Origin: a virus | DNA: 48,967 nt | Reading direction: 5' to 3' (one strand) | IMG/VR virus record: IMGVR_UViG_3300042888_002518 | Span: 1 to 48,967 of that record | Made by a program: the position numbers and the translations under genes | In this document: piece by piece, positions 28,952 to 41,600 of the stretch | How positions within the stretch are numbered: the stretch's first letter is position 1 | Layout: each line of letters begins with the position of its first letter | Notes under the pieces: model-generated | What the model was told of the DNA's origin: nothing | The model's database searches: none | The model's input: only the letters and a program-made list of their open reading frames with translations

Positions 28952-31260
28952 TATAACTTACAACTTTCACAATCACCATCGTCTTCAAAGAAGTCTATAA
29001 CTTCTAATGGCGCTTCATCTTCCTCTTCTTTAGAACCCTTCTTGTTAATCAAGCTATAATAGAGAGTCTTAATTCCCCACTTATGAGCAAGCATCAAGTT
29101 CTTTGCGATAAGAGTAGTCGGAACTTTACGATCAGGGAAGTGAGCAGGGTTATAGAAAGTATCAGTACTAATTGACTGGTCCATGTAAGCAGCAAGAACA
29201 GCAGAGGTCTTGAGGTAACCTACACAATCTGTTTGGTCCCACATAAGTTGATACTTGTTCTTTAGTTTCTGATATTCTGGGACAACCTGAATGAACGACC
29301 CTGCTTTTGATTCCTTTACAGAAATCAAACTCATTGGCATTGCAATTCCGTTAGTAGAATTGATAACTACTGAACTTGATTCTACTGGAGCGATTGCGCC
29401 AACTGTAGCATTACGCACCCCGTACTCTACCATGTCCGCACGAAGCGTTTCCCATTCAAGTTCAGGAGTAAAGTCAGCTAGTTCGTTAGATCCATTTGAG
29501 CGAAGCTCCCAAGAGAAGATTCCGTTACCATAACGAGTCTTATCACTGTCTAAGCACTTACCACGCTCTTTAGCGAGTTCAACATTTGCTTCCATCAAAT
29601 AATATGTTTGATGTTCTGCCCAACTCTTTACATCTTGTAGTGCTTCTGCTTCGCCATACTTGTATCCACGCTTGGCATGCCAGTATGCAAGATTAGTAAC
29701 GCCGATACCGATTGGTCTAATCTCATCGTTTGATAACTTAGACTGAATCGACAAGAAGTCCTGATAGTCAAGAATGTTGTTCAAGCTACGCAATAGAATA
29801 CGACATGCTCTACGCATGTCTTCTGGGTTTCTAAATGCACCCCAATTCATACTCCCGAGGGTACAAAGTGCAATTCGTCCTGCCGGATCATCTAGACGCT
29901 TGAATGACTTTGTGGGAAGAAGGATCTCGACACAGAGGTTTGATTGATAAATTGTATGATACTCAGGGTCGAATGGTCCCTGATTCATAACATTGTCAAT
30001 GAACACTAGATATATTCTACCAGTGTCAGTGCGTTCCTTGAGAATGCCTCCCTTAAAGACTTCCTCAGCACTCATTACCTTCTTACGCAAATCCTTACGC
30101 TTTTCATACTTCACATAAAGTTCTTCAAATCGCTTAGTATTCTGATAGAATGCTTCATAAAGATCAGGCACTTCATTTGGGTCAAAGAATGTGATATTCT
30201 CTTTGTTCTTGAAACGCTTCCAAAAGAATGCGCTGAGAACTACACCATAGTCCATGTGACGAACACGAGTTTCCTCAGTACCTTGATTGTTCTTGAGAAC
30301 AATCAAGTCATCAAACTGAAGGTGCCAGATAGGATAGAACACAGTAGCCGATGCATTGCGAATTCCGCCTTGTGAGCAAGAACGCAAGTCACCGAACCAC
30401 TTCTTCAGGAACGGAATCATACCAGTATGCATGATTTCGCCCCCTCGAATAGGCGAACCGAGGGAGCGAAGCCTGCCGATTTCTAAGCCAATGCCAGCTC
30501 GTTTGCTAGCATACTTAGCCATCATTTCTCCAGAAGCAAAGATTGAATCTAAATCATCGTCGCTACGAATAAGTACGCAGCTACTAAACTGCTTTGTTGG
30601 AGTACCAAGACCAGCAAGCACAGGAGTAGCAAGAGTAAACAACCCGTCACTAGCTGCATTGTAATATTCTTTAACAAGCTTAAGTCGTGTAGATGGACCT
30701 TCACTATGGAAGATAGTTGCGGCTGCAATTAGATAACGAACTTGTGGAGTCTCATAGATTTCTTTCGTTGCTCTATTGCGAACAAGATATTTTTCAATCA
30801 TCTGTTCGATTGCTGCGTATGAGTATTCCTCATCCTTTTCATGGTCGATGAAGTCATTCATCTTGTTCCAATCGTCTTCGGAATACCATTCTAAAAGTTC
30901 ATTAGTATATAGGCCTGTTGCTACATTAGTCTTAACGATTTCATACAATGAAGGCGGGTTAAAGTCTCCATATACATCTTTACGAAGCATAGATAGGCGT
31001 TGTCTGCCTGCGACATATTGATAATTAACATGTCCAACATCAGGGTTTGATTCTACATCAATCAAATCCACAATAGCTCTAAGAGTGATTTCGTCAATCT
31101 CTCGTGTAGTAATACCATCATAAAATTGTGGATGTGCTTTGATTTCTATCATAGATTGACTTACATCAGCCGTGCCATTGCACACCTTTGTAATCTGCTG
31201 CTGCCACTTTTCCAGGGCAAGTGGCTCTATGTTACCCGATCGCTTTCTTACATTAATCAT
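28951..31260 (-). CDS. nrdA: Ribonucleotide reductase class Ia large subunit
   Basis: A 769-residue R1 protein, full length for class Ia. Motifs include the ATP-cone-like N-terminus (VRKRSGNIEPLALEKW), the catalytic core with NLCVEILLP (active-site Cys) and GSMNWGAF, the radical-transfer tyrosines near the C-terminus (MWGIKTLYYS region) and the C-terminal cysteine pair in DCESCKL that glutaredoxin re-reduces. The start overlaps the preceding stop (ATGA). Partner of NrdB, it provides dNTPs for replication. Confidence 0.97.
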   Translation of the reverse strand: MINVRKRSGNIEPLALEKWQQQITKVCNGTADVSQSMIEIKAHPQFYDGITTREIDEITLRAIVDLIDVESNPDVGHVNYQYVAGRQRLSMLRKDVYGDFNPPSLYEIVKTNVATGLYTNELLEWYSEDDWNKMNDFIDHEKDEEYSYAAIEQMIEKYLVRNRATKEIYETPQVRYLIAAATIFHSEGPSTRLKLVKEYYNAASDGLFTLATPVLAGLGTPTKQFSSCVLIRSDDDLDSIFASGEMMAKYASKRAGIGLEIGRLRSLGSPIRGGEIMHTGMIPFLKKWFGDLRSCSQGGIRNASATVFYPIWHLQFDDLIVLKNNQGTEETRVRHMDYGVVLSAFFWKRFKNKENITFFDPNEVPDLYEAFYQNTKRFEELYVKYEKRKDLRKKVMSAEEVFKGGILKERTDTGRIYLVFIDNVMNQGPFDPEYHTIYQSNLCVEILLPTKSFKRLDDPAGRIALCTLGSMNWGAFRNPEDMRRACRILLRSLNNILDYQDFLSIQSKLSNDEIRPIGIGVTNLAYWHAKRGYKYGEAEALQDVKSWAEHQTYYLMEANVELAKERGKCLDSDKTRYGNGIFSWELRSNGSNELADFTPELEWETLRADMVEYGVRNATVGAIAPVESSSVVINSTNGIAMPMSLISVKESKAGSFIQVVPEYQKLKNKYQLMWDQTDCVGYLKTSAVLAAYMDQSISTDTFYNPAHFPDRKVPTTLIAKNLMLAHKWGIKTLYYSLINKKGSKEEEDEAPLEVIDFFEDDGDCESCKL

Positions 31261-31703
31261 TCTTCGCCTATTTTCTGTTTTAATGAACTTATATTGATAT
31301 GCTTTACGACTGTGAAGCTTGATAGATTGATATTTAACACCGACTCGGGCCAGTAATTCAATACATATTTTGCGTTATCTACCAAGACTAATACAGCATG
31401 TTCCTTATTATCGTCTAAAGCTTCCACAAAGTCAAGCTCTTTTACGCCCAATAGCAACAGTGTGTATACCATTCCTAATGCTCTAGCATAATAACAATAG
31501 TTGTTATAGTTGATGAGTTCCCAAGGGTTGGGCCAATCCTCAATATCATCTGGGTGCAGATAATGATTGCTGATGGGTACTCGTTGCCAAAACCTATCTA
31601 CTTCTATACAGATAGTAGATAAGTCTTGGTCAACTAAGTTTTCTTTTAATTTGAACCACTCGCGGAGACGAGTGTAATAGTCTAATAAGAATACATTAAT
31701 CAC
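31257..31703 (-). CDS. Hypothetical protein in the nrd operon (148 aa)
   Basis: Starts with GTG, reading (M)INVFLLDYYTRLREW. Tryptophan- and tyrosine-rich with DRFWQRVPISNHYLHPDD and NPWELINYNNYCYYAR, a pattern I recall from hypothetical proteins of T4-like marine phages. No in-frame ATG precedes it before a stop. It overlaps nrdA by four bases (ATGA), so it is the first gene of the nrd operon. Function unknown. Confidence 0.7.
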   Translation of the reverse strand: MINVFLLDYYTRLREWFKLKENLVDQDLSTICIEVDRFWQRVPISNHYLHPDDIEDWPNPWELINYNNYCYYARALGMVYTLLLLGVKELDFVEALDDNKEHAVLVLVDNAKYVLNYWPESVLNINLSSFTVVKHINISSLKQKIGEE

Positions 31704-31731
31704 AGTGTACTTATCATTTTATAGAGGCATG

Positions 31732-31737
31732 ATTATA
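31732..31737 (-). promoter_or_regulatory. Possible promoter (-10 box TATAAT) of the nrd operon
   Basis: A perfect TATAAT lies about 28 bases before the GTG start, but 17 bases upstream the sequence is GATACT, not TTGACA. It could be an activator-dependent (middle) promoter. Tentative. Confidence 0.35.
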
Positions 31738-31762
31738 ATACAAAATTAGGTTTGAGTATCTG

Positions 31763-32287
31763 TTAAGAAACTCTATATAACATGTACTGGTCAAACCATA
31801 TTTCAGTACTAATAGGTGTATCATCTGCACCATCCAAACGGGTTTGTACAAATACAGTTGATGGGTTTGTGAATGTATGAGTATAAGTTATCAATGACCA
31901 AGAGGTTGATACGCTCCCGCCACCTGCAGGTGCTTCTACATATGTACCGTCGCTTAAACAACCAAATATAAAAATACCTGCTGATGTAGAAACTGACGCC
32001 TTTGCATAAACTGAGGCGCGCCATGTTTGTCCTACAGCAGCAGGTGCCAAATTCCACGGAACACTATTATATGTTCCTATATGAGGATCTGCTCCGGTTA
32101 CTGTCATTTTCATGGGTATGCCACCTGCAGGACTTAAACTAGTACCGGCATCTCTACTTATTGTGCAGCCATTTGTGCCTGCACCTGATGCCCAAGCAAA
32201 TATGTCTAGTGGATAAGGAACTACATTGTTGATATCTCCTAATATCACTCCACCTGATATAGTTGCTCCGCTTATACTGACTGTCAT
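31763..32287 (-). CDS. Tail-associated carbohydrate-binding-like protein (174 aa)
   Basis: A beta-rich protein: SISGATISGGVILGD at the N-terminus, a jelly-roll-like region with WRASVYAKASVST and TYTHTFTNPSTVFVQTR, ending WFDQYMLYRVS. The latter half matches the general plan of CBM-like modules of phage tails. The first 17 residues resemble those of the next protein (MAVSIGGATVSGGIKAGD), implying a shared attachment peptide. It is the last gene of the adhesion region. Confidence 0.7.
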   Translation of the reverse strand: MTVSISGATISGGVILGDINNVVPYPLDIFAWASGAGTNGCTISRDAGTSLSPAGGIPMKMTVTGADPHIGTYNSVPWNLAPAAVGQTWRASVYAKASVSTSAGIFIFGCLSDGTYVEAPAGGGSVSTSWSLITYTHTFTNPSTVFVQTRLDGADDTPISTEIWFDQYMLYRVS

Positions 32288-32628
32288 GCCGCTACCGCCT
32301 GTACATATAATCTTTTACCTGTCCCAACGCAAGGATCACCAAAAACATCATTAGTAGCAGGAATATTTACTGTGCCGCTTTGACCTAATAGATAAGTGCT
32401 GACAACTGACATTGAAGTTGATGAATGACATGGACCGATTACAAATGAACCGGCTGTACCAGTTGGATCACCGTAACTAGCAAATTGCACTCCTACAAAA
32501 ATTGTACCCGGTGGTGCTGTCATTGCAACAGTTGTACCCTCAGCGCCTGTACCCGACACTGTATAGACAGGTTGATCTCCTGCCTTAATGCCGCCTGATA
32601 CCGTTGCACCACCTATACTGACTGCCAT
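32284..32628 (-). CDS. SUEL-type galactose-binding lectin-like tail protein (114 aa)
   Basis: The region from about residue 44 fits the SUEL (sea-urchin egg lectin) domain: FVGVQFASYGDPTG, IGPCHS, and the hallmark FGDPCVGTGKRLYVQA. SUEL lectins bind rhamnose or galactose. The cysteines expected in the middle are partly missing, with two left. The N-terminal 18 residues match those of the neighbouring CBM-like protein. It overlaps that gene by four bases. Likely a receptor-binding tip protein attached to a fibre. Confidence 0.75.
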   Translation of the reverse strand: MAVSIGGATVSGGIKAGDQPVYTVSGTGAEGTTVAMTAPPGTIFVGVQFASYGDPTGTAGSFVIGPCHSSTSMSVVSTYLLGQSGTVNIPATNDVFGDPCVGTGKRLYVQAVAA

Positions 32629-32646
32629 GCCGCCACCGCTTGTATA

Positions 32647-35600
32647 TTAACCATAAGTTGCGTTTAGTGTATACCACTGAGTTGTAGTAGTTGAAATATA
32701 ATCAAGTCTTGAACCAGCTGGCTGTGAGTATGCGGCGTTAGCAGCAGCACTATTGATGATACCGCTAGTAGCAGGGTAAACAGCCAATGCGTTAGCACTA
32801 GTATTAATTACCGTGATTCTGTATCCTGCTATAGCAGTAGGAAGTCTTACGCCAGCACCACTTGCTACAGTAGACACTACATTAAAGTCTTTAGTAATTG
32901 CAGTAGCGTTACCCTGAGCAGTACCAGCAGCACTAATAGCTGTTGCAACACTGAATACATGATTGTTAGTTGAAATAACATTTGCACCACTGATATTACC
33001 TGATACAGTAAGTGATGTCAATGTACCAACTGAAGTAATGTTTGGTTGTGCTGCTGTAGTAAGCGTTCCTGTAAAGAAGTTAGCAGAAACTAAGTTAGCA
33101 CCTGTAATGTTACCACCAGAGCCTCCACCGGCAATTAAGTTACCTGCCGTTACATTGCCGGTAACTGCTAGAGAGGTTAGTGTACCAACACTTGTGATAT
33201 TCGGTTGTGCAGCAGTTGTTACAGTACCCGCAGTACCCGCTGAAGTTGCGAATGTTGCGTTAGCTACAGTACCAGTGACATTAGCGCCTGCGATTGCAGA
33301 TAGACCGCTACCATTACCTGTAAAGATACCTGTATTTGCAGTAATGTTTGCAGCAGTAATGTTGCCATTTACACCGATGTTGCCTGCGGTAGCATTGCCG
33401 GTAATCGCAAGACTTGTCAATGTACCAACTGATGTAATATTAGGCTGCGCCGCAGTAGTCACAGTACCGGCAGTAGTTGCACTTGTAGCCGCACCACTCA
33501 ATGCACCAACAAATGTTGTCGCAGTGATAGAGTTATTTGATAGGTTAGCAATTAAACCAGTGCTTGTTAGTTCTGTGATGTTACCTGTTGCCGCATTTGC
33601 AAAGATGAGGAAGTTATTTCCTGTTCCGGCTGCTACGCTAATAAAATCGGCAACATTCGCATAAGCAACATTTAAGTTGTTTACACGAGTCGTACTTGTT
33701 ACTGTTAGAGGGGCAGTACCAGTTGTAACATTTGAAGTTAGTGTACTTGCTACAACCGCAGTAGTAGCATTTAAGTTACCAGCATTAGCATTACCTGTAA
33801 CTGCGAGTGATGTTAGCGTACCAACACTCGTGATGTTCGGTTGAGCATTTGTTGTCACAGTACCTGCGGTACCTGCTGAAGTTGCGAAGGTAGCATTTGC
33901 AACTGTACCAGTGACATTAGCACCGGCAATTGCAGTTAGTGCTTGACCATTACCAATGATGTTGCCAACACGCAAGTTGCCGTAAGTAGTGAATGTTACT
34001 ACTTCACTTGCAATAGTTGCTACTGAAGCCATACCAAACTCTGCGTTACTTACATCCCAGCCCATAAATGCGATACGGGCTTCACTATTGTAATAGTTGA
34101 GAGCAGAACCAACATCCTTACCGCTATTAGCAGTAGGAGCTGCACCGTTTGCACCGGTTTGAAGCTGAATGATTGGATCTTCAACTGCAATTGTTTCAAC
34201 ATTCAAGTAAGTTAAGTTACCGTTGATTGCGAGATTGCCAGTAACTACAGCGTTACCTGATACTAGAAGATCGCCACCGATTTGTCCAGCGCCAGTTGCG
34301 TTTAGTGTACCGTTAACATTGACGCCTGTGCCAGTTACTGTTACGACTGAGTTTCCTACAGCAGCGATTGTAACGTTGCCATTAGCAGTAGCAATATTAA
34401 CATTTGAGTTGCCGTTTGCGTGTGGACCAATCAAGTTGCCTACGGTAGTGTTTCCAGTGACAGCCAGACTTGTCAATGTACCGACAGATGTAATGTTTGG
34501 TTGTGCAGCGGTTGTTACGGTACCTGCTGTTGTTGCAGCACTTACAGTACCGGTGACATTAGCACCCGCAATTGCACTTAGACCACTACCATTACCAGTG
34601 AATACGCCTGTGTTTGCGGTGAATGCCGAAGCAGTAACAGTGCCACTTACACCGAGTGATGTGAGCGTACCAACTGATGTAATATTAGGCTGTGCTGCTG
34701 TTGTTACTGTGCCAGCAGTAGTAGCAGAACCAGCAGAAGTTGCGAATGTCGCATTTGCTACTGTACCAGTGACATTAGCACCTGCAAGTTGTGATAGGCC
34801 TGCCCCGTTACCCGTAATTAATCCAGAGTTGAGAGTGATTGTTCCGTTACCGAATACTGCATTAGCAGTTGCGTTACCAACTGTAAGACCGGTTAATGTA
34901 CCTACTGATGTAATGTTTGGCTGAGCCGCTGTTGTTACAGTACCGGCTGTTGTAGCACTTGTTGCTGCACCACTCAATGCACCAACAAATGTAGTTGCAG
35001 TAATTGAGTTATTTGATAGGTTAGCGATGAGGCCTGTGCTTGTTAGCTCTGCTATATTTCCGGTTGCCGCATTCGCAAAGATGAGGAAATTGTTTCCAGT
35101 TCCAGCCGCTACACTAATGAAGTCAGCAAGATTCGCTTGAGCAACATTCAAGTTTGCAACACGAGTAGTAGATGTTACAGTGAGCGGAGCAGTACCGATT
35201 GCAATGTTTGAAGTCAATGTACTTGCTACCACTGCGCCAGCAGTATTTAAGTTACCTGCACTTGCATTACCTGTTACGCCCAATGATGTGAGCGTACCAA
35301 CGCTGGTGATATTCGGCTGTGCTGCTGTTGTTACAGTACCAGCAGTACCAGCTGAAGTTGCGAATGTTGCGTTAGCTACAGTACCAGTGACATTAGCCCC
35401 CGCAAGTTGTGATAAACCTGCACCATTGCCAGTAATCAATCCACTGTTTAGTGTGATTGTTCCATTACCAAATACTGCATTAGCTGTAGCATTACCGACA
35501 GTTAGACCGGTCAACGTACCGACTGATGTGATATTGGGTTGAGCAGCAGTTGTAACTGTGCCAGCAGTAGTTGCAGCGCCGGTCAACGCCCCAACAAATG

Positions 35601-38600
35601 TTGTTGATGTTACGCTAGTTAGACCAGTTACAGTTGTTGTAGTGGTGCCAAGTGCAAGAGTTGTATTACCTAGAATTACGTTTGAGTTTGCTAGTCTTGC
35701 TTGAGCAAGAGTACCACTTGAGACGTTGCTTGCATTTAGTGTAGTTAAGTTAGCACCACTACCTGCAAACAATGTAGCATTTACAAGAGCAACACCATTA
35801 ATGTTTGAGTCAGTACCTGACATTGTGATATCAGCGTTTGCTGCTAATGTCAAACCAGTTAATGTACCAACTGATGTAATATTTGGTTGGGCTGCTGTCG
35901 TTACAGTGCCGGCTGTTGTAGCAGAACCAGCAGAAGTTGCGAATGTCGCATTTGCTACTGTGCCTGACACGTTAGCTCCGGCTACTGCGTTAGCTGTAGT
36001 TGCAAAAGCGACTGCACCAGTAACGTTTGCGCCTGCGATTGCACTTAAGCCACTACCATTACCAGTAAATACACCGGAGTTAGCAGTGATGTTAACACCA
36101 GTGATTGTCCCGTTAACACCAAGGCCAGTTAATGTACCAACACTAGTGATGTTTGGTTGGGCTGCTGTTGTTACAGTACCGGCTGTACCTGCTGAAGTTG
36201 CGAATGTCGCATTTGCTACAGTACCGGTGACGTTTGCACCTGCGATTGCGCTTAAGCCACTACCATTACCAGTGAATACACCTGTATTTGCAGTGATATT
36301 GGCAGCAGTAATGTTACCATTTACTCCGAGACCAGTTAATGTGCCGACTGATGTAATGTTGCCCTGTGCTGCTGTTGTTACTGACCCTGCGGTTGTAGCT
36401 GCACCAGTCAATGCACCAACGAATGTAGTAGATGTAACACTTGTCAATCCAGTTACAGTTGTTGTAGTCGTGCCGAGTGCAAGAGTTGTATTACCTAATA
36501 CGACATTTGAGTTTGCCAATCTTGCTTGTGCTAGTGTACCACTTGAAACATTGCTTGCGTTCAATGCAGTAAGTGCCGAACCATTACCAGTAAATACACC
36601 GGTATTTGCTGTGATATTTGCAGCAGTAATATTTCCGTTAACTGCAAGACCGGTCAATGTACCAACACTAGTAACCTGAGTCTGCGATGCGTTGACGCTG
36701 AACTCATTTCCGGTTAATGTTAAGCCTGTACCAGCAGTGAATGTACCAGCACCAGAGAACTGTACCCAAACAACTGCGGTTGTACCAACAGTAGTGACTG
36801 GGTCAGTCATTACCCAGCCGGTGTTGTCGTATAGTGTTCCAGCAGTAATGAATGTGAAGTCGCCTCCTGCCATTTCTGCGGGTGTGTCAAAATCAGTTGA
36901 ACGAGTTAGTACTGTTGTGCTAGTGCGATCATAGATACCATTGTGTGCTGTATTTGCTTCGTTTTTAACGAGGATGCGCATTCCGTTTGATAGGGTAACA
37001 CCGTCAATAGTGGTATATGTTCCAGTTGTAGTTAAGGTTGCGCCGACACCACTAGTACCATTGTTATATGTAACAGTACCACCTGAGATAGTTGCCAATG
37101 TAGTTTGTGTAGCTGCGTTACAACTATCGTGTGTATGCAAGCCCTGCGCAACATCATCAACATATTGCTTAGTAGCAGCATCAGTTGAGTTAACCGGAGC
37201 TGCAAGATTGATAATATTGTTGCTGGTCATGTCTAGGTTGCCAGCAATGCTGCTTACACCAGTACCAGTTACACTCAATACACCAGTAGTAGTTAAGTTG
37301 CCAGCAGCGACATTTCCTGTAACACCTAGTGAAGTTAATGTACCAACTGATGTAATATTAGGTTGTGCAGCGGTATATACTGTCCCCGCTACTAATGCGT
37401 TTGCTACTTGACCCGAAACATTGGCGCCTGCCACTGCGTTAGCTGTTGTAGCAAATGCTACTGCTCCGCTAACATTAGCTCCGGCAACTGCGTTTGCTGT
37501 TGTAGCAAATGCGACTGCACCAGTTACATTAGCCCCGACAATTGAGCTTAAGCCATTAGCATTACCGGTGAATACACCGGTGTTAGCAGTGATATTAACA
37601 CCGGTAATTGTTCCGTTAACACCAAGTCCGGTTAATGTACCAACAGATGTAATGTTTGGCTGAGCAGCAGTTGTTACTGTACCGGCAGTTCCTGCACTTG
37701 TTGCAAATGTCGCATTTGCTACAGTACCGGTTACATTAGCCCCTGCGATTGCACTTAGACCACTACCATTACCTGTAAACACTCCAGTGTTTGCAGTGAT
37801 ATTTGCAGCAGTAATATTGCCACTTACGCCCAATGATGTTAATGTGCCAACCGATGTAATGTTGGGCTGGGCTGCTGTAGTGACAGTACCAGCAGTTGTT
37901 GCACTTGTAGCAGCGCCTGATAGGGCACCAACGAATGTAGTTGCGGTAATAGAGTTGTTTGATAGGTTAGCGATTAGACCAGTGCTTGTTAGTTCAGAAA
38001 TATTACCGGTAGCCGCATTTGCAAAGATGAGGAAATTATTTCCTGTTCCAGCAGCCACGCTGATAAAATCAGCAACGTTTGCGTGATTGACATTCAAATT
38101 AGCTACACGAGTCGTTGAGGTTACTGTCAATGGAGCAGTGCCAGTTGTAACATTTGAAGTCAGTGTACTTGCTACTACTGCACCAGCAGTATTTAAATTA
38201 CCTGCACTTGCGTTGCCTGTGACCGCAAGTGAGCTTAGTGTACCAACCGAAGTGATATTAGGCTGGGCTGCTGTTGTAACAGTACCTGCTGTAGTTGCAG
38301 CAGTAGCACTAGCTACAGTACCGGTGACATTAGCACCCGCGAGTTGTGATAGGCCTGCGCCGTTGCCAGTAATCAATCCGCTGTTTAGCGTGATTGTTCC
38401 GTTGCCGAATACCGCATTAGCAGTTGCATTACCAATAGTTAGTCCAGTTAGCGTACCGACTGAAGTAATATTTGGTTGTGCTGCTGTTGTTACAGTACCG
38501 GCTGTTGTTGCTGCGCCAGTCAATGCGCCGACAAATGTTGTTGATGTAACACTAGATAAGCCAGTTACAGTTGTTGTCGTTGTACCAAGTGCAAGAGTTG

Positions 38601-41600
38601 TATTACCCAAGATAACATTTGAGTTTGCTAATCTTGCTTGTGATAATGTACCACTTGCAATACTAGATGCGTTTATTCCAGTTATTGATGACCCATTACC
38701 TGAGAAGGAGTTGGCACTTACTAAGTTAACGCCGGCAATCTGTGATCCAGCGCCTGACATTGTAATTTGTGCGTTTGCTACAAAAGTCAATCCAGCAAAC
38801 GAAGTACTTACTGATGTAATATTTGGTTGTGCCGCTGTTGTTAGTGTGCCACCTAATGTAGTTGCTACTACACCAGTCGCGCCTAAGTTACCAACGTTAG
38901 CATTGCCGGTCACATTCAATGTTCCAGCAACGTTTGCGCCCGTTCCCGTTACTACTACAATATTTGCATTACCTACGGCCGAGATATTAACATTGCCGTT
39001 AGCAGCAGGAATATTAACGTTTGAGTTACCATTTGAAAGTGATGTGCCAATTGGAATATTAGTTAGTAAACTACCATCACCGATAAAGAAGTTAGCCCTT
39101 GCTGCATTGCCAAGATTAGCATTGCCCGAAGATAGATTACCTGTTACTGCTAGCGATGTTAATGTACCAACAGATGTAATGTTTGGTTGTGCGGCAGTTG
39201 TTACAGTACCTGCTGTTGTTGCAGTAGCAACGGCACCGGTTACATTTGCACCTTGGATATTAGATAAGTTATTACCACTACCGATAAAGAAGTTAGCAGT
39301 TGCGGCATTTCCTAAATTAGCATTACCTGATGAGATATTACCAGTAACACCTAAACTTGTTAGGGTGCCAACAGATGTGATATTTGGTTGTGCTGCGGTA
39401 TATACCGTACCCGCTACAAGAGCATTGCCAACTTGACCAGATACGTTAGCACCTGCTACTGCGTTTGCTGTTGTAGCGAATGCAACTGCACCAGTTACGT
39501 TTGCGCCTGTAATTGAACTTAGTGCTGAACCGTTGCCTGATACGTTAGTGAATACGCCGTTTGTAGCGCCAATATTGCCAACATTTGCATTACCTGTAAC
39601 ACTCAATGCACCGGCAGTTGTTAAGTTGCCACCTGATACGTTACCGGTTGCAGTTAAACTAGTTAATGTACCAACGCTAGTGATGTTCGGTTGAGCATTA
39701 GTATAAACCGTACCTGCTACGAGAGCGTTGCCAACTTGACCAGTGACATTTCCACCAGCAAGAGCAGTTAGAGCTTGACCGTTACCGATGATATTTCCAA
39801 CACGCAAGTTACCATATGAAGTGAAGGTTACTACTTCGTCAGTGATACTTGCTTGAGAAGCCATACCGAATTCAGTATTGCTTACATCCCAACCCATAAA
39901 TGCTACACGAGCTTGTGTATCGTAATAGTTTAATCCTGTACCTACGTCCTTACCACTATTAGCGACCGGAGCTGCACCATTTGGTCCGGTTTGAAGTTGA
40001 ATGATTGGATCTTCAATTGCCAATGTCTCAACATTGACATATACTAAATTACCGTTGACAGTTAAGTTTCCACCGACAATTGCGTTACCGCTTACGTTTA
40101 AGTCTGTTAGTGTACCGACTGAAGTGATATTTGGTTGTGCTGCTGTTGTTACAGTACCGGCTGTTGTTGCGGTTGTTGCATTTGCTACAGTACCGGTTAC
40201 GTTAGCGCCAGCGATTGCACTTAATCCTGAGCCATTACCTGTAAATACTCCTGTGTTAGCAGTGATATTAGCAGCAGTAATATTACCACTTACACCTAAT
40301 GATGTTAGTGTACCGACGCTAGTGATGTTTGGTTGGGCTGCTGTTGTTACTGTGGCTGCTGAACCAGTTGCGTTACCTGTTAATGCACCAGTGAATGTAG
40401 TTGCGCTTACATTACCTGCACTGATATTACCAGTTACAGCTAAACTTGTTAATGTACCTGTACTTGTAATGTTGGGTTGTGCAGCAGTTGTTAATGTGCC
40501 GGCAACTGTTGTGAACACACCTGCGGCTGCTCCAATATTTCCAACGTTAGCATTACCAGTTACTGACAATGCGCCAGCAGTGTTTAAGTTTCCTGCACTA
40601 GCATTGCCTGTGACCGCAAGTGAGCTTAATGTACCTACTGATGTGATGTTTGGTTGAGCCGCAGTTGTAACAGTGCCAGCAGTTGTTGCAGTAGCAACAG
40701 TACCGGTTACGTTAGCGCCCTGTATGTTAGATAAGTTATTACCACTACCAATAAAGAAGTTAGCAGTTGCGGCATTTCCTAAGTTAGCATTACCTGATGA
40801 TAAGTTGCCTGTTACAGCAAGTGAGGTCAACGTTCCAACACTAGTAATATTTGGTTGTGCTGCGGTTGTTACTGTACCAGCAGTTGTTGCAGTAGCAACT
40901 GCACCTGTAACATTAGCTCCCTGTATGTTAGATAAGTTGTTACCGCTACCGATAAAGAAGTTAGCAGTTGCGGCGTTACCTAAGTTAGCATTACCTGATG
41001 ATAGGTTGCCTGTTACAGCAAGTGAACTTAGTGTACCGACAGAAGTGATGTTTGGTTGTGCAGCAGTGTATACAGTACCAGCTACAAGTGCGTTGCCTAC
41101 TTGTCCGGTTACATTGCCACCAGTTAGTGCAGTTAGTGCGGCGCCGTTACCAATAAAGTTAGTAGCAGATACATTACCGGCTATAGTCAATACGTTAGAA
41201 GAAGTGTTGAATGTGAAAGCGTTACTTGCGCCAGCGTTACCTGCATTGTTGAAGATTACTTCGCCATTTGAACCGGGAACAACGATGTTACCTGAAATGT
41301 TACCCTGTACGTTACCAATGAAGTTAGGTGCAGTGATGTTACCAGTAGAATTAATCGTACCTGCAACATTAACACCAGTGCCAGTAATAACTGCAATATT
41401 AGCATTACCAACTGCTGAGATATTAACATTGCCATTAGCAGGAATACTTACATTTGAGTTACCATTTGCAAGATTACCAATGAAGTTATTTGCAGCAATG
41501 TTGCCTGCATTAACAATTCCGCTGTTTGCAAGATTTAGGTTATCGCCAACTGGCAATTCATCTATAGTAGAGTTAGCTGCATCAACAATCAGTGGAAAAT

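Noticed and set aside
33000-41200. Regular repeats considered as a CRISPR array
   Set aside because: The repeats are in-frame coding units of variable length with diverged third positions, not short identical repeats separated by unique spacers.
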